NCBI GenBank assembly: GCA_027019175.1
Contig: JALUXB010000069.1
Location: forward strand, 1 to 36,900
DNA from: Sulfurovum sp.
GTDB taxonomy: Bacteria > Campylobacterota > Campylobacteria > Campylobacterales > Sulfurovaceae
Direction of reading: 5' to 3'
Length of the DNA: 36,900 bases
Shown: positions 25,172-33,892 of the stretch, piece by piece
How positions within the stretch are numbered: position 1 is the first letter of the stretch
Layout of the letters: the number at the start of each line of letters is the position of its first letter
Program-made: the position numbers and the translations under genes
The notes under the pieces: generated by a model
What the model was told of the DNA's origin: nothing
What the model saw: the letters and a program-made list of their open reading frames with translations, nothing else
Database searches by the model: none

Positions 25172-25633
25172 TCAGTAGGGTATCTTGTCCGGGTTTTCAT
25201 ACCACTGCGTAAAAAGCGTTTCACACGCTTGTGAAGGTGTATGCTCAAAGTGGACAGGGTCGGGCTTCTTTCCAAGAATAATTTCTGTAATCAGTGAATC
25301 GTCAAAGCCGATGGCCGCAGCCTGTGCCTTGGTATTGCAGTAGTAGACACGATCGATGTGTGCCCAGTGAATGGCTGAAAAACACATGGGACAGGGTTCC
25401 CCTGTAGCGTAGAGTGTACAGCCTTTCAGCCGAAAATCATTCAGGAAAGCCGAAGCATTGCGTATAGCAACCATTTCGGCATGGGCAGTAGGGTCTTTGT
25501 GCTTAACCACTTCATTGTGTCCGCGCGCAATAATCTTTCCTTCCTTGACTATGACCGCACCAAAAGGGCCGCCGTCACCTGATTCAATACCCTTTTGCGC
25601 CTCTCTGAAGGCTTCGCGCATAAATGCATCCAT
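25172..25633 (-). CDS. Guanine-deaminase-like cytidine deaminase family enzyme
   Basis: 153 residues. Zinc motifs HAEM (H51, E53) and PCPMC (C81, C84) are intact. The N-terminal GGPFGAVIVKEGKIIARGHNEV, the DPTAHAEMVAIR context, and the ending with FDDS and a C-terminal aromatic (IPY) resemble Bacillus GuaD rather than TadA. The likely reaction is guanine to xanthine plus ammonia, which would feed purine salvage. Start ATG 25633 overlaps the stop of the NYN gene (TGATG), so translation is coupled. Confidence 0.82.
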   Translation of the reverse strand: MDAFMREAFREAQKGIESGDGGPFGAVIVKEGKIIARGHNEVVKHKDPTAHAEMVAIRNASAFLNDFRLKGCTLYATGEPCPMCFSAIHWAHIDRVYYCNTKAQAAAIGFDDSLITEIILGKKPDPVHFEHTPSQACETLFTQWYENPDKIPY

Positions 25634-26379
25634 CAGCTTTTCCAGCGTTTGTCCCGAATGCTCATCTGTTTGCTTACTTCATCATAGGCAATATCAAAGA
25701 GGTCTATCTCCTTGATGAGCGAACTCAGTTTCTTGTAGCCGTAGTTCAGGGGAGAAAAGGACGATTTGTTGTTAATGTACTGTCCGACTTCAGAAAGGTT
25801 CGCCCAGCCGTAGTCATCTGCAGTCTGTTCAACAGCAGTACGCAGCAGATTGACCAGCCAGCTGTCCTGACGAAGCTCTCTGCCTGTTTTGCGTTTCTTC
25901 TCTTTCTCAACCGGTGTCTCAGCTGTACCGTCCGCATGGTTCTCCATCAGGTTTTCGGTAAAGATGAACTGTGAACAGGCGGCCATAAAGGGCTTTGGTG
26001 TCTTCTTCTCACCAAAGCCGAATACTTTAATACCCTCTGCCTGCACACGCATTACCACCGGGGTAAAGTCGCTATCACTCGTAGCGAAAGCAAAGGCATC
26101 AATGTCTTTGGTGTGCAGCAGATCTATCGCATCGATGGTCATCAGGATGTCGGTAGCATTCTTGTTCTTGGAGTAGTCGAACTGCTGAATGGGCTTAATG
26201 GCGAACTCCAGCAGTTTGTCTTCCCAGTTTTTCAGGTTCTCTTTCGTCCAGTTGCCATAAGCCTGGCGGATATTTACCACGCCGTATTTGCTCAGTTCGT
26301 TGATGATACCCTCTATCGAGCGGTGCGAAATATTGTCACAGTCGATAAAGAGGGCAATGTGGTCTTCTTTTTTTGTCAT
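25633..26379 (-). CDS. NYN-domain (LabA/DUF88) protein with OST-HTH/LOTUS domain
   Basis: 248 residues. The N-terminal NYN/PIN-like nuclease fold (about 8-140) keeps the acidic residues: ALFIDCDN, NATDILMTIDAIDLL, FATSDSDFTPVV. A charged linker (about 150-170) leads to a C-terminal domain (about 172-245: WLVNLLRTAVEQTADDYGWANLSEVGQYI and LNYGYKKLSSLIKEIDLFDI) that fits OST-HTH/LOTUS, an RNA-binding fold. A metal-dependent RNase acting on structured RNA is likely from the families; the target is unknown. It is coupled with the deaminase gene. Confidence 0.87.
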   Translation of the reverse strand: MTKKEDHIALFIDCDNISHRSIEGIINELSKYGVVNIRQAYGNWTKENLKNWEDKLLEFAIKPIQQFDYSKNKNATDILMTIDAIDLLHTKDIDAFAFATSDSDFTPVVMRVQAEGIKVFGFGEKKTPKPFMAACSQFIFTENLMENHADGTAETPVEKEKKRKTGRELRQDSWLVNLLRTAVEQTADDYGWANLSEVGQYINNKSSFSPLNYGYKKLSSLIKEIDLFDIAYDEVSKQMSIRDKRWKS

Positions 26380-26434
26380 AAAACTTCTTTTTTGGAAGTA
26401 TTATAGCAAATCTCCTTTACCAAATGTAAATGGG

Positions 26435-27052
26435 TCACTCAGACGGCGTGTAATAGGAGAGGGTACTTCGGCCGAATTTCTTCTTTTTGACTTTGCTAAG
26501 TGAACCGATGGTTTCGGGCATGGTAAGGTTGGTCATGTGTTCAACAGCAACCATTTCACACACTTCGGGCTCTATTTGCTCTATGAGAGCAAGGGTTTTG
26601 TCGTACACATCATCCATACCGTCACGGGTGGAGAAGGGCGGGTCGAAGTAGAAGTAGGTCTTCTCTCCGGTACGTTTTACCAAAGCATACACATCAGCAA
26701 ACTTTTCAAAACTGTCTCCGTAAAAAGCGTGGCATCTGCCCGGGTCTGTCTGCTTGATGTTGTTTTCCAGTGACTGAAAGGCGATGCGGTTGTATTCCAT
26801 AAAGAAGCATTCTGCTGCACCTCTGCTGAGCGCTTCAAGCCCGACAGAACCGCTCCCGGCGAACACTTCAACAAAATTTTTGCCGATGATCTCGAACTGA
26901 ACCGTATTGAAGAATGATTCTCTCAAAATCGATTTGGAACTGCGTGTCGTAGCAATGTCGGGAATTTCAATGGTTTTGCCTTTGAACTCCCCTGCTATGA
27001 TAGTAGTGGTGAAGAGTTTGATCTTCTCTTTGTGTCTGCGTTGGTTTTTCAT
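26435..27052 (-). CDS. rsmD: 16S rRNA (guanine(966)-N2)-methyltransferase RsmD
   Basis: 205 residues. IIAGEFKGKTIEIP and TTRSSKSILRESFFNT at the N-terminus, motif I VEVFAGSGSVGLEALSRGA, and catalytic motif IV YFDPPFS are the RsmD pattern. The enzyme methylates G966 of 16S rRNA during 30S assembly. The reading frame may use the ATG at 27052, without a strong ribosome site. It lies 22 bases after the NlpC/P60 gene and 55 bases before the NYN gene, probably one transcript. Confidence 0.92.
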   Translation of the reverse strand: MKNQRRHKEKIKLFTTTIIAGEFKGKTIEIPDIATTRSSKSILRESFFNTVQFEIIGKNFVEVFAGSGSVGLEALSRGAAECFFMEYNRIAFQSLENNIKQTDPGRCHAFYGDSFEKFADVYALVKRTGEKTYFYFDPPFSTRDGMDDVYDKTLALIEQIEPEVCEMVAVEHMTNLTMPETIGSLSKVKKKKFGRSTLSYYTPSE

Positions 27053-27074
27053 GCTGACATTCTACCCAAAAGCA

Positions 27075-28412
27075 TCAAAATTTCACAATGGTCTTGAGCG
27101 TATTGATAAGCCTGCTTTCAGGCTTGGTATCTCTGCGCTCTTTGCCCGGTTCGGTAGTGGTAATGATGGTTCTTCCCGTAATAAGTTTTGTACCGTCTTT
27201 TTTACGGACACCCCAGTAGGTATGCATGATAACCGGTTCTCCTTTGTACTGCCCAAGGTAAAGCACAATGTGTCCAGGCACATAAAGCAGAGAACGGAAG
27301 GGTTCCGCTTCACGGATGATCTTTTTCTTTTTGGCATTTTTGGGCATACCTTTAATATAGACCGACTGCCCGTCCTGTGCCTGTTTGCTGGAGTTGCGTC
27401 TTAGAAAAATGCCAAATACACCGAGAAAATCACGGGTGGTCGCCGAGCAGTCACGGCATCCGTATCCGCCGCCCCATCCGTAGGGTTCATTGTAAAATTC
27501 TCTGGCAACCTTCGCCACATTGTGTGCCGTAAACGGCAGCGGTTTTTTGGCAATGATCCCTTTGGTACGCACCTGTACTTTTTTAATAAGCGCCTGTCCG
27601 TTGGCACTTCTTGCCGCCGCAAGGTAACGTACACCGTCCTTGGCAACAGGGAAAAGGGTACCAAGTTTGACGAAACTGACGGGTTTGCCTTTTTCATTGT
27701 AGAGGCGAAGGTTGTCTTTGACGGTCATGGCATACCGTCCGTTTTTGAAACGGCGTATAAATTTCCTGTCTACAAAGGCAATGTCACTGACCTTTACCCA
27801 GCCAAAAGCGTAAGAACCACGCACGAAAGCCCACTTTCGGTCTTTGGAAAAATGCGACACATACAGCGGTACATTCATGTGCAGCGCAGAGTTCTGGTTG
27901 TAGTTGAACGGAAAGCCTTCACCCGGTTTGCGGGGGTCAAGGTAAAAAGCCTGTGCGGTAGGCAGGGCATGGACATTCGTTCGCTCTGTGGTGATGGCAT
28001 AGTAGTGCTTGGAATCTTTTGCCTTGTAATTGGCATTGGCGATCCATCGTTTGTAGACAGAAGCAGGAATCTCTTTTCGGTTGACGGTATATATCTTGTT
28101 ACGGGTCACAAAGCGTACTTCCCAGCCGAAATCTTTGAGGGGAATGTCGAGTTTATGCAGTTTCCACGGTTTGAAGTATTTGCGGTTAAAGGCTTCATCT
28201 GCACGTTTCTGTCTCGATTTTGGCCAGGGTTTGAGCTGCCTGGCATAGTACGCCGGATCCTGTGGGATACGTTTCATGTCGGCAACCATCCCTTTGGGCA
28301 TATGGTCAATACGGCTGGGGTGGCGTTTGCTTGGTTTGAGCAGATAGTCTGCATGGATACTGGCTGTCAGCATCAAAAAGAAAAAGAGCATAAGAAAAGA
28401 GTGTTTTTGCAT
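27075..28412 (-). CDS. SH3-domain NlpC/P60 cell-wall hydrolase
   Basis: 445 residues from ATG 28412, chosen because it gives a signal peptide (MQKHSFLMLFFFLMLTASIHA). An N-terminal stabilising region (about 30-130), two bacterial SH3-like segments (about 135-215 and 225-285), and a C-terminal NlpC/P60 domain follow. The catalytic Cys is C322 in YGCRDCSATTRDF; the His is in PGHIVLYLG. This layout is typical of dl-endopeptidases that cut peptidoglycan stem peptides in the periplasm. It probably starts the minus-strand unit that includes rsmD. Confidence 0.9.
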   Translation of the reverse strand: MQKHSFLMLFFFLMLTASIHADYLLKPSKRHPSRIDHMPKGMVADMKRIPQDPAYYARQLKPWPKSRQKRADEAFNRKYFKPWKLHKLDIPLKDFGWEVRFVTRNKIYTVNRKEIPASVYKRWIANANYKAKDSKHYYAITTERTNVHALPTAQAFYLDPRKPGEGFPFNYNQNSALHMNVPLYVSHFSKDRKWAFVRGSYAFGWVKVSDIAFVDRKFIRRFKNGRYAMTVKDNLRLYNEKGKPVSFVKLGTLFPVAKDGVRYLAAARSANGQALIKKVQVRTKGIIAKKPLPFTAHNVAKVAREFYNEPYGWGGGYGCRDCSATTRDFLGVFGIFLRRNSSKQAQDGQSVYIKGMPKNAKKKKIIREAEPFRSLLYVPGHIVLYLGQYKGEPVIMHTYWGVRKKDGTKLITGRTIITTTEPGKERRDTKPESRLINTLKTIVKF

Positions 28413-28534
28413 TCCATATCCGTCACGTTGGTTTGAAGGAATCATAATACAGTTTGATTAACCATTGGTGTACTTCAAAACAGTTCTCTTCCTAACTATT
28501 AAAAGATATTATAAAATAAAACTAATTTATACTT

Positions 28535-28543
28535 TGTTATAAT
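28535..28543 (+). promoter_or_regulatory. Extended -10 promoter of the sensor kinase gene
   Basis: TG-T-TATAAT, 28 bases before the ATG at 28572. It overlaps an in-frame ATG at 28542, so that upstream ATG cannot be the start of this transcript. GGAGG between 28561 and 28566 is the ribosome site. Confidence 0.7.
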
Positions 28544-28571
28544 GATCCCATTAAAGGAAAGGAGGGGAACA

Positions 28572-30605
28572 ATGAAGTGGTACAACAGTGTCAAAATCAA
28601 GCTGATTGGCTTCTTTCTCTTCGTTTCTGTCGTTTTTCTTACAACAATCATTATTGCTTTTATGACCATGCGTGATAATTCACTTGAAAAAAATGCACTG
28701 AAAGAAGCTGCACTGATGACTTCGGTCATACTGCAGGATATACGCAGCAAACAGACAAAAGCCGAAGCAGTTGTCCTGACACTTGCCTCGGTGGGCAGCA
28801 AACTCAGTGAAAAAAACAATGAAAGCACCTATCCGGCCATTATCACATCCATACTTTCGGCCAGTGAAAAAAACAATATCGATATTATCAGCGGCGGTAT
28901 CTGGCTTGAAAATAACAGTTCCGCCTCCCCCAAAGTCTATTTTTTCGATAAAAAACAGGGAGGCACGTTTCAATTCGTCAAAGCGTACATACCTCATGTT
29001 AACCCGAAAACCATGGCGTTTTACAAACTTGCACAAAAAACCCCCTATCAGCAAACTGCCTGGACAAAGGTGTATGTAGACCCTGTTACACATCGCCGTA
29101 TGATTAGCGTTGTTTCCCCAATCTACAGAAAAGGGCACTTTGCCGGTACGGCAAGTATCGACTTGAATATACAGACAGGTATCAAAGACATTTCAAGCGA
29201 TGGAAATGTCATTGTCCAGCCCAGGCACTATCTGATGATGCTTGATAAAGACGGAAACTTTATCAGCAAGTCGAAGGAAGTTTCCCGTTTTGACAGTACC
29301 GAAAACATTTACCGTTCCAAGAATATGGCTATACAGCAAATACTCCAACAGATAGAACCCTTACTTGGACATATGACAGGCAAAAATACCAACTGCTATG
29401 CAAGCATCCAATACAGTGTGCACTCTTCTACCCCGAAAAATCATTTCTCCCCACCGGAAATGAGCGTGAAGGAACGTTTATGTACCATCAAACACGATCC
29501 GGTTCTGCAAACGGAGAGTATTGTGGTCATTTATCATTTTACCGATACACATTGGAATGTCATTATCGGTATCCCCAAAGAACAGGTACTTGCAAGTTTA
29601 GACAGCCTTTTCTATCATATTTTCATCATTACCATCATTTTGACGATTCTTGCTACCATTGCCGGCTATCTGGTACTCTACCGTGTTTTTGTCCGACCTA
29701 TTGAATCGATCAACAAACAGTTGAAAGCAGCCATTTCCGAGCATACCCTGCTCAAGTGTGAAGACCAGGGCGAAATCGGTATGCTGGTAGAAAATCTCAA
29801 TACCCGAACCCGAAACCTCGAACATGCCAAAGCACGTGAAAACCGTGAACATGAACTCCGCTTGGAGCAGCAGGAGATGCTGATGCAGCAGTCAAAAATG
29901 GCGATGGTAGGAGAGATGATGGACTCGGTTGCCCACCAGTGGAAGCAGCCGCTCAATGCCCTGATGCTCTACAGCGAACTGATACGGAATGACTTTGAAG
30001 AGGGTATTGTAGACAAAGCGTATATCGAGGAGTTCAGGAAAAACCTTCAGGTGCAGATTGATCACATGGTCAACACACTTGACGAGTTCCGTTCTTTCTT
30101 CCGCCCCAACAAGGAGCGTGTACACTTTAAACTTATCGATGTGGTCAACTCAGCGCTTTTCCTTGCTAAAGATGACATCCTTAAAAACCGTATTCTTGTG
30201 AAAATCGATCGGCAAGACGAAATAGAGCTCTACGGGTACCCCAACGAATTCAAACATCTCATCCTCAACATCATCAACAATGCCAAAGATGCATTCATTG
30301 AGCATAAAGTACAGCAGCGCCTCATTACGATCAACCTGATCGCCTCCGAGCATGGCGACAGGTTAGAGATATGCGACAATGCCGGCGGTGTACCCGAAGC
30401 GGTCATCGACACTATTTTCGAAGCCAACGTCACAACCAAGGAAGAGGGGAAAGGAACAGGAATCGGGCTCTACATGAGCCAGCAGATCGCACAGAAGCAT
30501 CAGGCGAAAATTACAGTAGAGAACAGAAACGGCGGTGCCTGCTTTATTGTGACTTTCCATCACGACCTCAAGAGGAAGCCGCTCTCCCCGCGAGATATCC
30601 GCTAG
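28572..30605 (+). CDS. Membrane sensor histidine kinase with dCache-type sensor, orphan
   Basis: 677 residues from ATG 28572 (see promoter). Membrane helix about 10-32, periplasmic sensor about 35-345 with dCache features (GGIWLENN, YFFDKKQGGTF, TAWTKVYVDPVTHRRMISVVSPIY, GTASIDLNI), second membrane helix about 350-375, HAMP-like segment with a coiled coil, HisKA with phospho-acceptor H455 in VAHQWKQPLNAL, and HATPase with N-box NIINNAKDAF and G-boxes CDNAGGVP and GKGTGIGLYM. All catalytic motifs are intact. The periplasmic part would bind small ligands. No response regulator is adjacent. Its 3' end overlaps the convergent flavoprotein gene by 38 bases. Confidence 0.92.
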   Translation: MKWYNSVKIKLIGFFLFVSVVFLTTIIIAFMTMRDNSLEKNALKEAALMTSVILQDIRSKQTKAEAVVLTLASVGSKLSEKNNESTYPAIITSILSASEKNNIDIISGGIWLENNSSASPKVYFFDKKQGGTFQFVKAYIPHVNPKTMAFYKLAQKTPYQQTAWTKVYVDPVTHRRMISVVSPIYRKGHFAGTASIDLNIQTGIKDISSDGNVIVQPRHYLMMLDKDGNFISKSKEVSRFDSTENIYRSKNMAIQQILQQIEPLLGHMTGKNTNCYASIQYSVHSSTPKNHFSPPEMSVKERLCTIKHDPVLQTESIVVIYHFTDTHWNVIIGIPKEQVLASLDSLFYHIFIITIILTILATIAGYLVLYRVFVRPIESINKQLKAAISEHTLLKCEDQGEIGMLVENLNTRTRNLEHAKARENREHELRLEQQEMLMQQSKMAMVGEMMDSVAHQWKQPLNALMLYSELIRNDFEEGIVDKAYIEEFRKNLQVQIDHMVNTLDEFRSFFRPNKERVHFKLIDVVNSALFLAKDDILKNRILVKIDRQDEIELYGYPNEFKHLILNIINNAKDAFIEHKVQQRLITINLIASEHGDRLEICDNAGGVPEAVIDTIFEANVTTKEEGKGTGIGLYMSQQIAQKHQAKITVENRNGGACFIVTFHHDLKRKPLSPRDIR

Positions 30606-31806
30606 CAAACGACCACTGCAGGTTGTAGCCGCCGCAGGGACCGTCAAGGTTGACCACTTCTCCGCAGAAATAAAGCCCGTTTAGTTTCCGGCTTTGCATT
30701 GTGTAGGGGTCTATCTCTTTGAGGCTTACTCCGCCGCGGGTGATCATGGCCATTTTGAAACCCTCGTGTCCGTTGACGGTCAACGGTGTGGCCACAAGGA
30801 GTTTAAAAAGTCTGTCGCGTGCTGCACCCTGCTGCTTTGCCAGTGTACGTTCAGGGTTACAGCCGGCAAGTGTACACAATACCAGCGAGAGTGACCGGGG
30901 GAGCAGTGTTTCAAGCATTTCAAGCAATGTAATCTGCGGGTTTTTTCTGATCTGTTCTTTGAAGTGACTGCGTATCTCTTCTTCATTCATCCCTTTGGTG
31001 AAGTTCGCTGTCAAGGGTACTTCGTCAAACTTTGCCAATAGCGGGGTGATCTCCCGTGAGAAGTCAAGCACCACAGGCCCCCGGATGCCCTCTTTGGTAA
31101 AGATGAGATCACCGGTAGCATGCAGTTTTCGGTACTTTTTGATCGCCACGCGCAGCTCAACTTTGGGCAGTGTGTCCGCACGGCAGTTGGCAACCCACTT
31201 CTCTTTGGTCTTTAGCGGCATCATAGCCGGATGCAGCGGTGTCACAGTGTGGCCAATGGATTGGGCTATGGTGTAGCCGTCTCCCTCTGCACCAAGCACG
31301 GGGTAGCCTTTTCCTCCGGTTGCAATAATGACATGCGAAGCACTGAACGTTTCCTTTTCCGTCTTTACCCCTGTCACTGTACTGCCGTCATGCTCTATGG
31401 AAACAATACGCGCTTTGCACTGCACTTCCACACCCACACGCTGCATCTCTTTTTCCATCGCTTCGACAATGGTGGCGGCACTGTGGGTAAGAGGAAAAAC
31501 ACGAAAGCCATCCGGTGCATGGGTCGGCACACCGATGTTCTCGAAGAAATCGGTAAGTGCATGATGATCGAAAGCATCAAGAGCAGGCATCATGAACTTG
31601 CCGTCACGTCCAAAACGGCTCATAAATGTTTCATTGTCCAGTGTATTGGTCAGGTTGCATCGTCCGCCGCCTGTGGCTTTGAGCTTCGCACCGATTTTGG
31701 AAAGTTTTTCAAGCAGCAGTACCCGTTTTCCACTGCGTGCGGCGGTAATGGCAGCCATCATCCCTGCTGCCCCGGCTCCTGCAATAAGTATGTCATACTG
31801 TTTCAT
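30568..31806 (-). CDS. BaiN/HI0933-family NAD(P)/FAD-dependent oxidoreductase
   Basis: 412 residues from ATG 31806; the longer frame to 31875 adds an unlikely N-terminus. FAD motif IAGAGAAGMMAAITAARSG (residues 8-26), then LLEKLSKIGAKLKATGGGRCNLTNT, which is the HI0933-like signature, IATGGKGYPVLGAEGDGY, and the closing GLYFCGEVVNLDGPCGGYNLQWSFASG. The physiological substrate of this family is mostly unknown. Convergent overlap of 38 bases with the histidine kinase gene at the 3' end. Confidence 0.9.
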   Translation of the reverse strand: MKQYDILIAGAGAAGMMAAITAARSGKRVLLLEKLSKIGAKLKATGGGRCNLTNTLDNETFMSRFGRDGKFMMPALDAFDHHALTDFFENIGVPTHAPDGFRVFPLTHSAATIVEAMEKEMQRVGVEVQCKARIVSIEHDGSTVTGVKTEKETFSASHVIIATGGKGYPVLGAEGDGYTIAQSIGHTVTPLHPAMMPLKTKEKWVANCRADTLPKVELRVAIKKYRKLHATGDLIFTKEGIRGPVVLDFSREITPLLAKFDEVPLTANFTKGMNEEEIRSHFKEQIRKNPQITLLEMLETLLPRSLSLVLCTLAGCNPERTLAKQQGAARDRLFKLLVATPLTVNGHEGFKMAMITRGGVSLKEIDPYTMQSRKLNGLYFCGEVVNLDGPCGGYNLQWSFASGYLAGRAASS

Positions 31807-31847
31807 GGCTGCAATCATAGCGAAATTCCCCATTATTTGCCCAAAGA

Positions 31848-32011
31848 GTTTCACTCGATGGCGACAAAGGAGCACTCAGCCCGAAGGGCGGCCAGCCTTC
31901 ACGGCTTCGCATACGCTCCGACCGTTTCGGTTACGAAGCTACGAAAGCAAAGCAGTTTGCTTTCGTTTTACGCTTCTCACATTTGCGACTGCCAGAGCTA
32001 TCGAGTGAAAC
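31848..32011. repeat. 164-base element bounded by 12-base perfect inverted repeats
   Basis: GTTTCACTCGAT at 31848-31859 pairs with ATCGAGTGAAAC at 32000-32011. Inside are further palindromes: a 10-bp stem with GCAG loop (31942-31951 with 31956-31965) followed by TTTT, a GCCC-GAA-GGGC hairpin, and a GGAGC/GCTCC pair. No ORF fits it. The layout suggests a non-autonomous mobile repeat (MITE-like) or a structured RNA. A copy-number search would decide. Confidence 0.6.
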
Positions 32012-32184
32012 GACCTATACATTAACATTTGGTTAAACTACCCGGCGTATACTGCGGTCAACCCTTCCCAGATGCAATGTTTAAACTCCTCCCTTTCAAA
32101 AACATAAGGGCATTTTTTCCTTGTTATGTCCAAAAACATTCTTCTTCCTTTCCCTGGGGAAGGGGGCTTTAGAAAAACAGTCGC

Positions 32185-32190
32185 TATAAT
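32185..32190 (+). promoter_or_regulatory. -10 hexamer upstream of the BioC-like gene
   Basis: Perfect TATAAT, 30 bases before the ATG at 32220. The short leader contains AGGAT as ribosome site. Confidence 0.55.
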
Positions 32191-32219
32191 ACCTCCAAAC
32201 AATCCAGGATGCTGCCTTT

Positions 32220-32915
32220 ATGAAGATCAGAGAGTCTTTTTCACAAAATGCTAATGCCTATGAACGTGTCAATATCATTCAGAAGCGTGTGCTTGAAGCA
32301 CTGGTATCACGTATAAACGATGCCCCCTCACACATCCTTGACATAGGCTGCGGCAGCGGTGGACTCTACAAGATGCTTGACTGGCCTGTAGAAACATTCG
32401 TCGGTGTCGATTTTGCCGAGGGTATGCTTGCATTACATCCCAAAGCGGACAATGTTTCTTTAATGCAGCGTGACTTCAATGACCCTTCGCTTTTTAAGGA
32501 ACTCTCTTCCTTCCATTTTGACCGTATTGTCTCCGCTTCCGCACTGCAATGGGCGGACGATCTTGATGGTGTTCTTGCCAATATCGCTGCACTCAATACA
32601 CCCGTTTCCCTGGCCATCTTTACCTCAAATACATTCAAAACACTGTATGAAACTGCCAAACTTCCCCCGCTGCTGCGGAGCAGAGAAGAGACCACGGCAC
32701 TGCTTGAAAAACACTTCAACGGTGAGATTGACATACTGGAGTATACCCTTGCATTTCCATCTGTGAGGGAAATGTTCCGCTACATGAAACAAAGCGGTGT
32801 AGGGGCAGGGCGGAATGTGCTTGGCTACAAGTCCATGAAACAGCTCATGCAAACCTACCCGCTGGAGTATCTGGAGTATGAGATCGTGCTACTTCACGAA
32901 AAGCAGCCAAGATGA
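32220..32915 (+). CDS. BioC-like malonyl-ACP O-methyltransferase
   Basis: 231 residues, class I SAM-dependent methyltransferase. The N-terminal FSQNANAYERVNIIQKRV, motif I HILDIGCGSGGLYKML, GVDFAEGML and SASALQWADDLDGVLAN follow the BioC pattern (FSxxAxxYdxxAxxQ; LQWxxDL). BioC methylates malonyl-ACP to start pimelate synthesis for biotin. No other biotin gene is in the window, so the assignment rests on sequence alone. The stop overlaps the next gene by four bases (ATGA). Confidence 0.75.
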   Translation: MKIRESFSQNANAYERVNIIQKRVLEALVSRINDAPSHILDIGCGSGGLYKMLDWPVETFVGVDFAEGMLALHPKADNVSLMQRDFNDPSLFKELSSFHFDRIVSASALQWADDLDGVLANIAALNTPVSLAIFTSNTFKTLYETAKLPPLLRSREETTALLEKHFNGEIDILEYTLAFPSVREMFRYMKQSGVGAGRNVLGYKSMKQLMQTYPLEYLEYEIVLLHEKQPR

Positions 32916-33859
32916 CATTTACCAACGAACCCCTCCACACCATCCTTTCACATCTTGAAGAGCTGCTGCAAAACAAGCATCACATCAGCTTCGAGGTACT
33001 CAACCCAGACTTGCACCGCGGGGTTTACGCCGGTACACTTGTCGAAGCGGAGGGGAGGGCGTACCGCTACCGCAGTCTGCGTGCGTGGGATGAACTGGCA
33101 CAACTGCTTGGCTGCCGCATGCTGACCACGGAGCATGTGCCACATGCACCACATATCAAAGTGACTTTTGAAAAAATAAGCAAAAACGCATCGTTTCATG
33201 ATGCACCGGTGCCAAAGAAGGCGGAGAAGTACGGCACCGACTCCCCTTTTGCACAGATACACAAGATGGAGGAACCGGACTTTTTCTACTACTTCCGTCA
33301 GGCACTGCACAATGTCACTCTGCCACGCAGAAAACGCATCCTTGACCTTGGCATCAACCGTGCCGATGAGTTTGAGGTGATCCGAAATATGGTTAATACT
33401 AAACAATATCAATCTATGGAACTCGTCGGCATCGACCACTCCAAAAGTGCCATAGAAGCCGCACGTACAGCCTTTCCTGAACCAAACGTCCGATTCTACT
33501 CCCACGACATCAACACCCTTGACACACTCGATCTGGGACGCTTCGACCTGCTCATCTCCATAGGCACACTGCAAAGCCCCGGCATTGCCTTTAAACCGCT
33601 GCTGATGGAGCTGGTGCAAACCCATCTAAGCGATGACAGCGCCCTCATCCTCGGCTTTCCCAACGCAAGGTGGCAGGACGGCGAACTGGTCTACGGCGCC
33701 AAAGCCCCCAACTACACCATGAGCGAAATGAGCCTGGTACTCAACGACCTGATGTTCGCCAAACGCTACCTCCAGCAGAAACGATACCGTGTGACCGTGA
33801 CGGGGAGGGGGTATCTTTTTTTGACGGCGACGAAGATAGGGGTGAATAATAGGGAGTAG
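32912..33859 (+). CDS. Class I SAM-dependent methyltransferase with extra N-terminal domain
   Basis: 315 residues. The first 130 or so residues form a separate domain (HISFEVLNPDLHRGVYAG, GRAYRYRSLRAWDELAQLLGCRM) that I do not recognise. A Rossmann methyltransferase domain follows, with motif I RILDLGINRADEFEVI (Gly-poor variant), acidic motif II LVGIDHSKSAIEAA, and DLLISIGTLQSPGIAFKPLL. The substrate is unknown. The start overlaps the BioC-like gene by four bases, so the two are co-translated and may act in one pathway. Confidence 0.78.
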   Translation: MTFTNEPLHTILSHLEELLQNKHHISFEVLNPDLHRGVYAGTLVEAEGRAYRYRSLRAWDELAQLLGCRMLTTEHVPHAPHIKVTFEKISKNASFHDAPVPKKAEKYGTDSPFAQIHKMEEPDFFYYFRQALHNVTLPRRKRILDLGINRADEFEVIRNMVNTKQYQSMELVGIDHSKSAIEAARTAFPEPNVRFYSHDINTLDTLDLGRFDLLISIGTLQSPGIAFKPLLMELVQTHLSDDSALILGFPNARWQDGELVYGAKAPNYTMSEMSLVLNDLMFAKRYLQQKRYRVTVTGRGYLFLTATKIGVNNRE

Positions 33860-33892
33860 GTTTTAGGGAATAGGGAGCAGTTTAACCTTTCT

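Larger units (their letters stand above)
31807..32219. other. 413-base intergenic region with inverted-repeat element and promoter
   Basis: No gene is seen. The left half is the 164-base element described separately. The right half holds a weaker hairpin (acataagg ... ccttgttatgt, about 32099-32128), a GC-rich patch (about 32146-32166), and TATAAT at 32185-32190, which probably is the -10 of the bioC-like gene, with AGGAT before the ATG. Confidence 0.6.

Noticed and set aside
28542-28571. Upstream ATG start for the sensor kinase
   Set aside because: This ATG overlaps the extended -10 promoter and precedes the likely transcription start; ATG 28572 has the GGAGG ribosome site.
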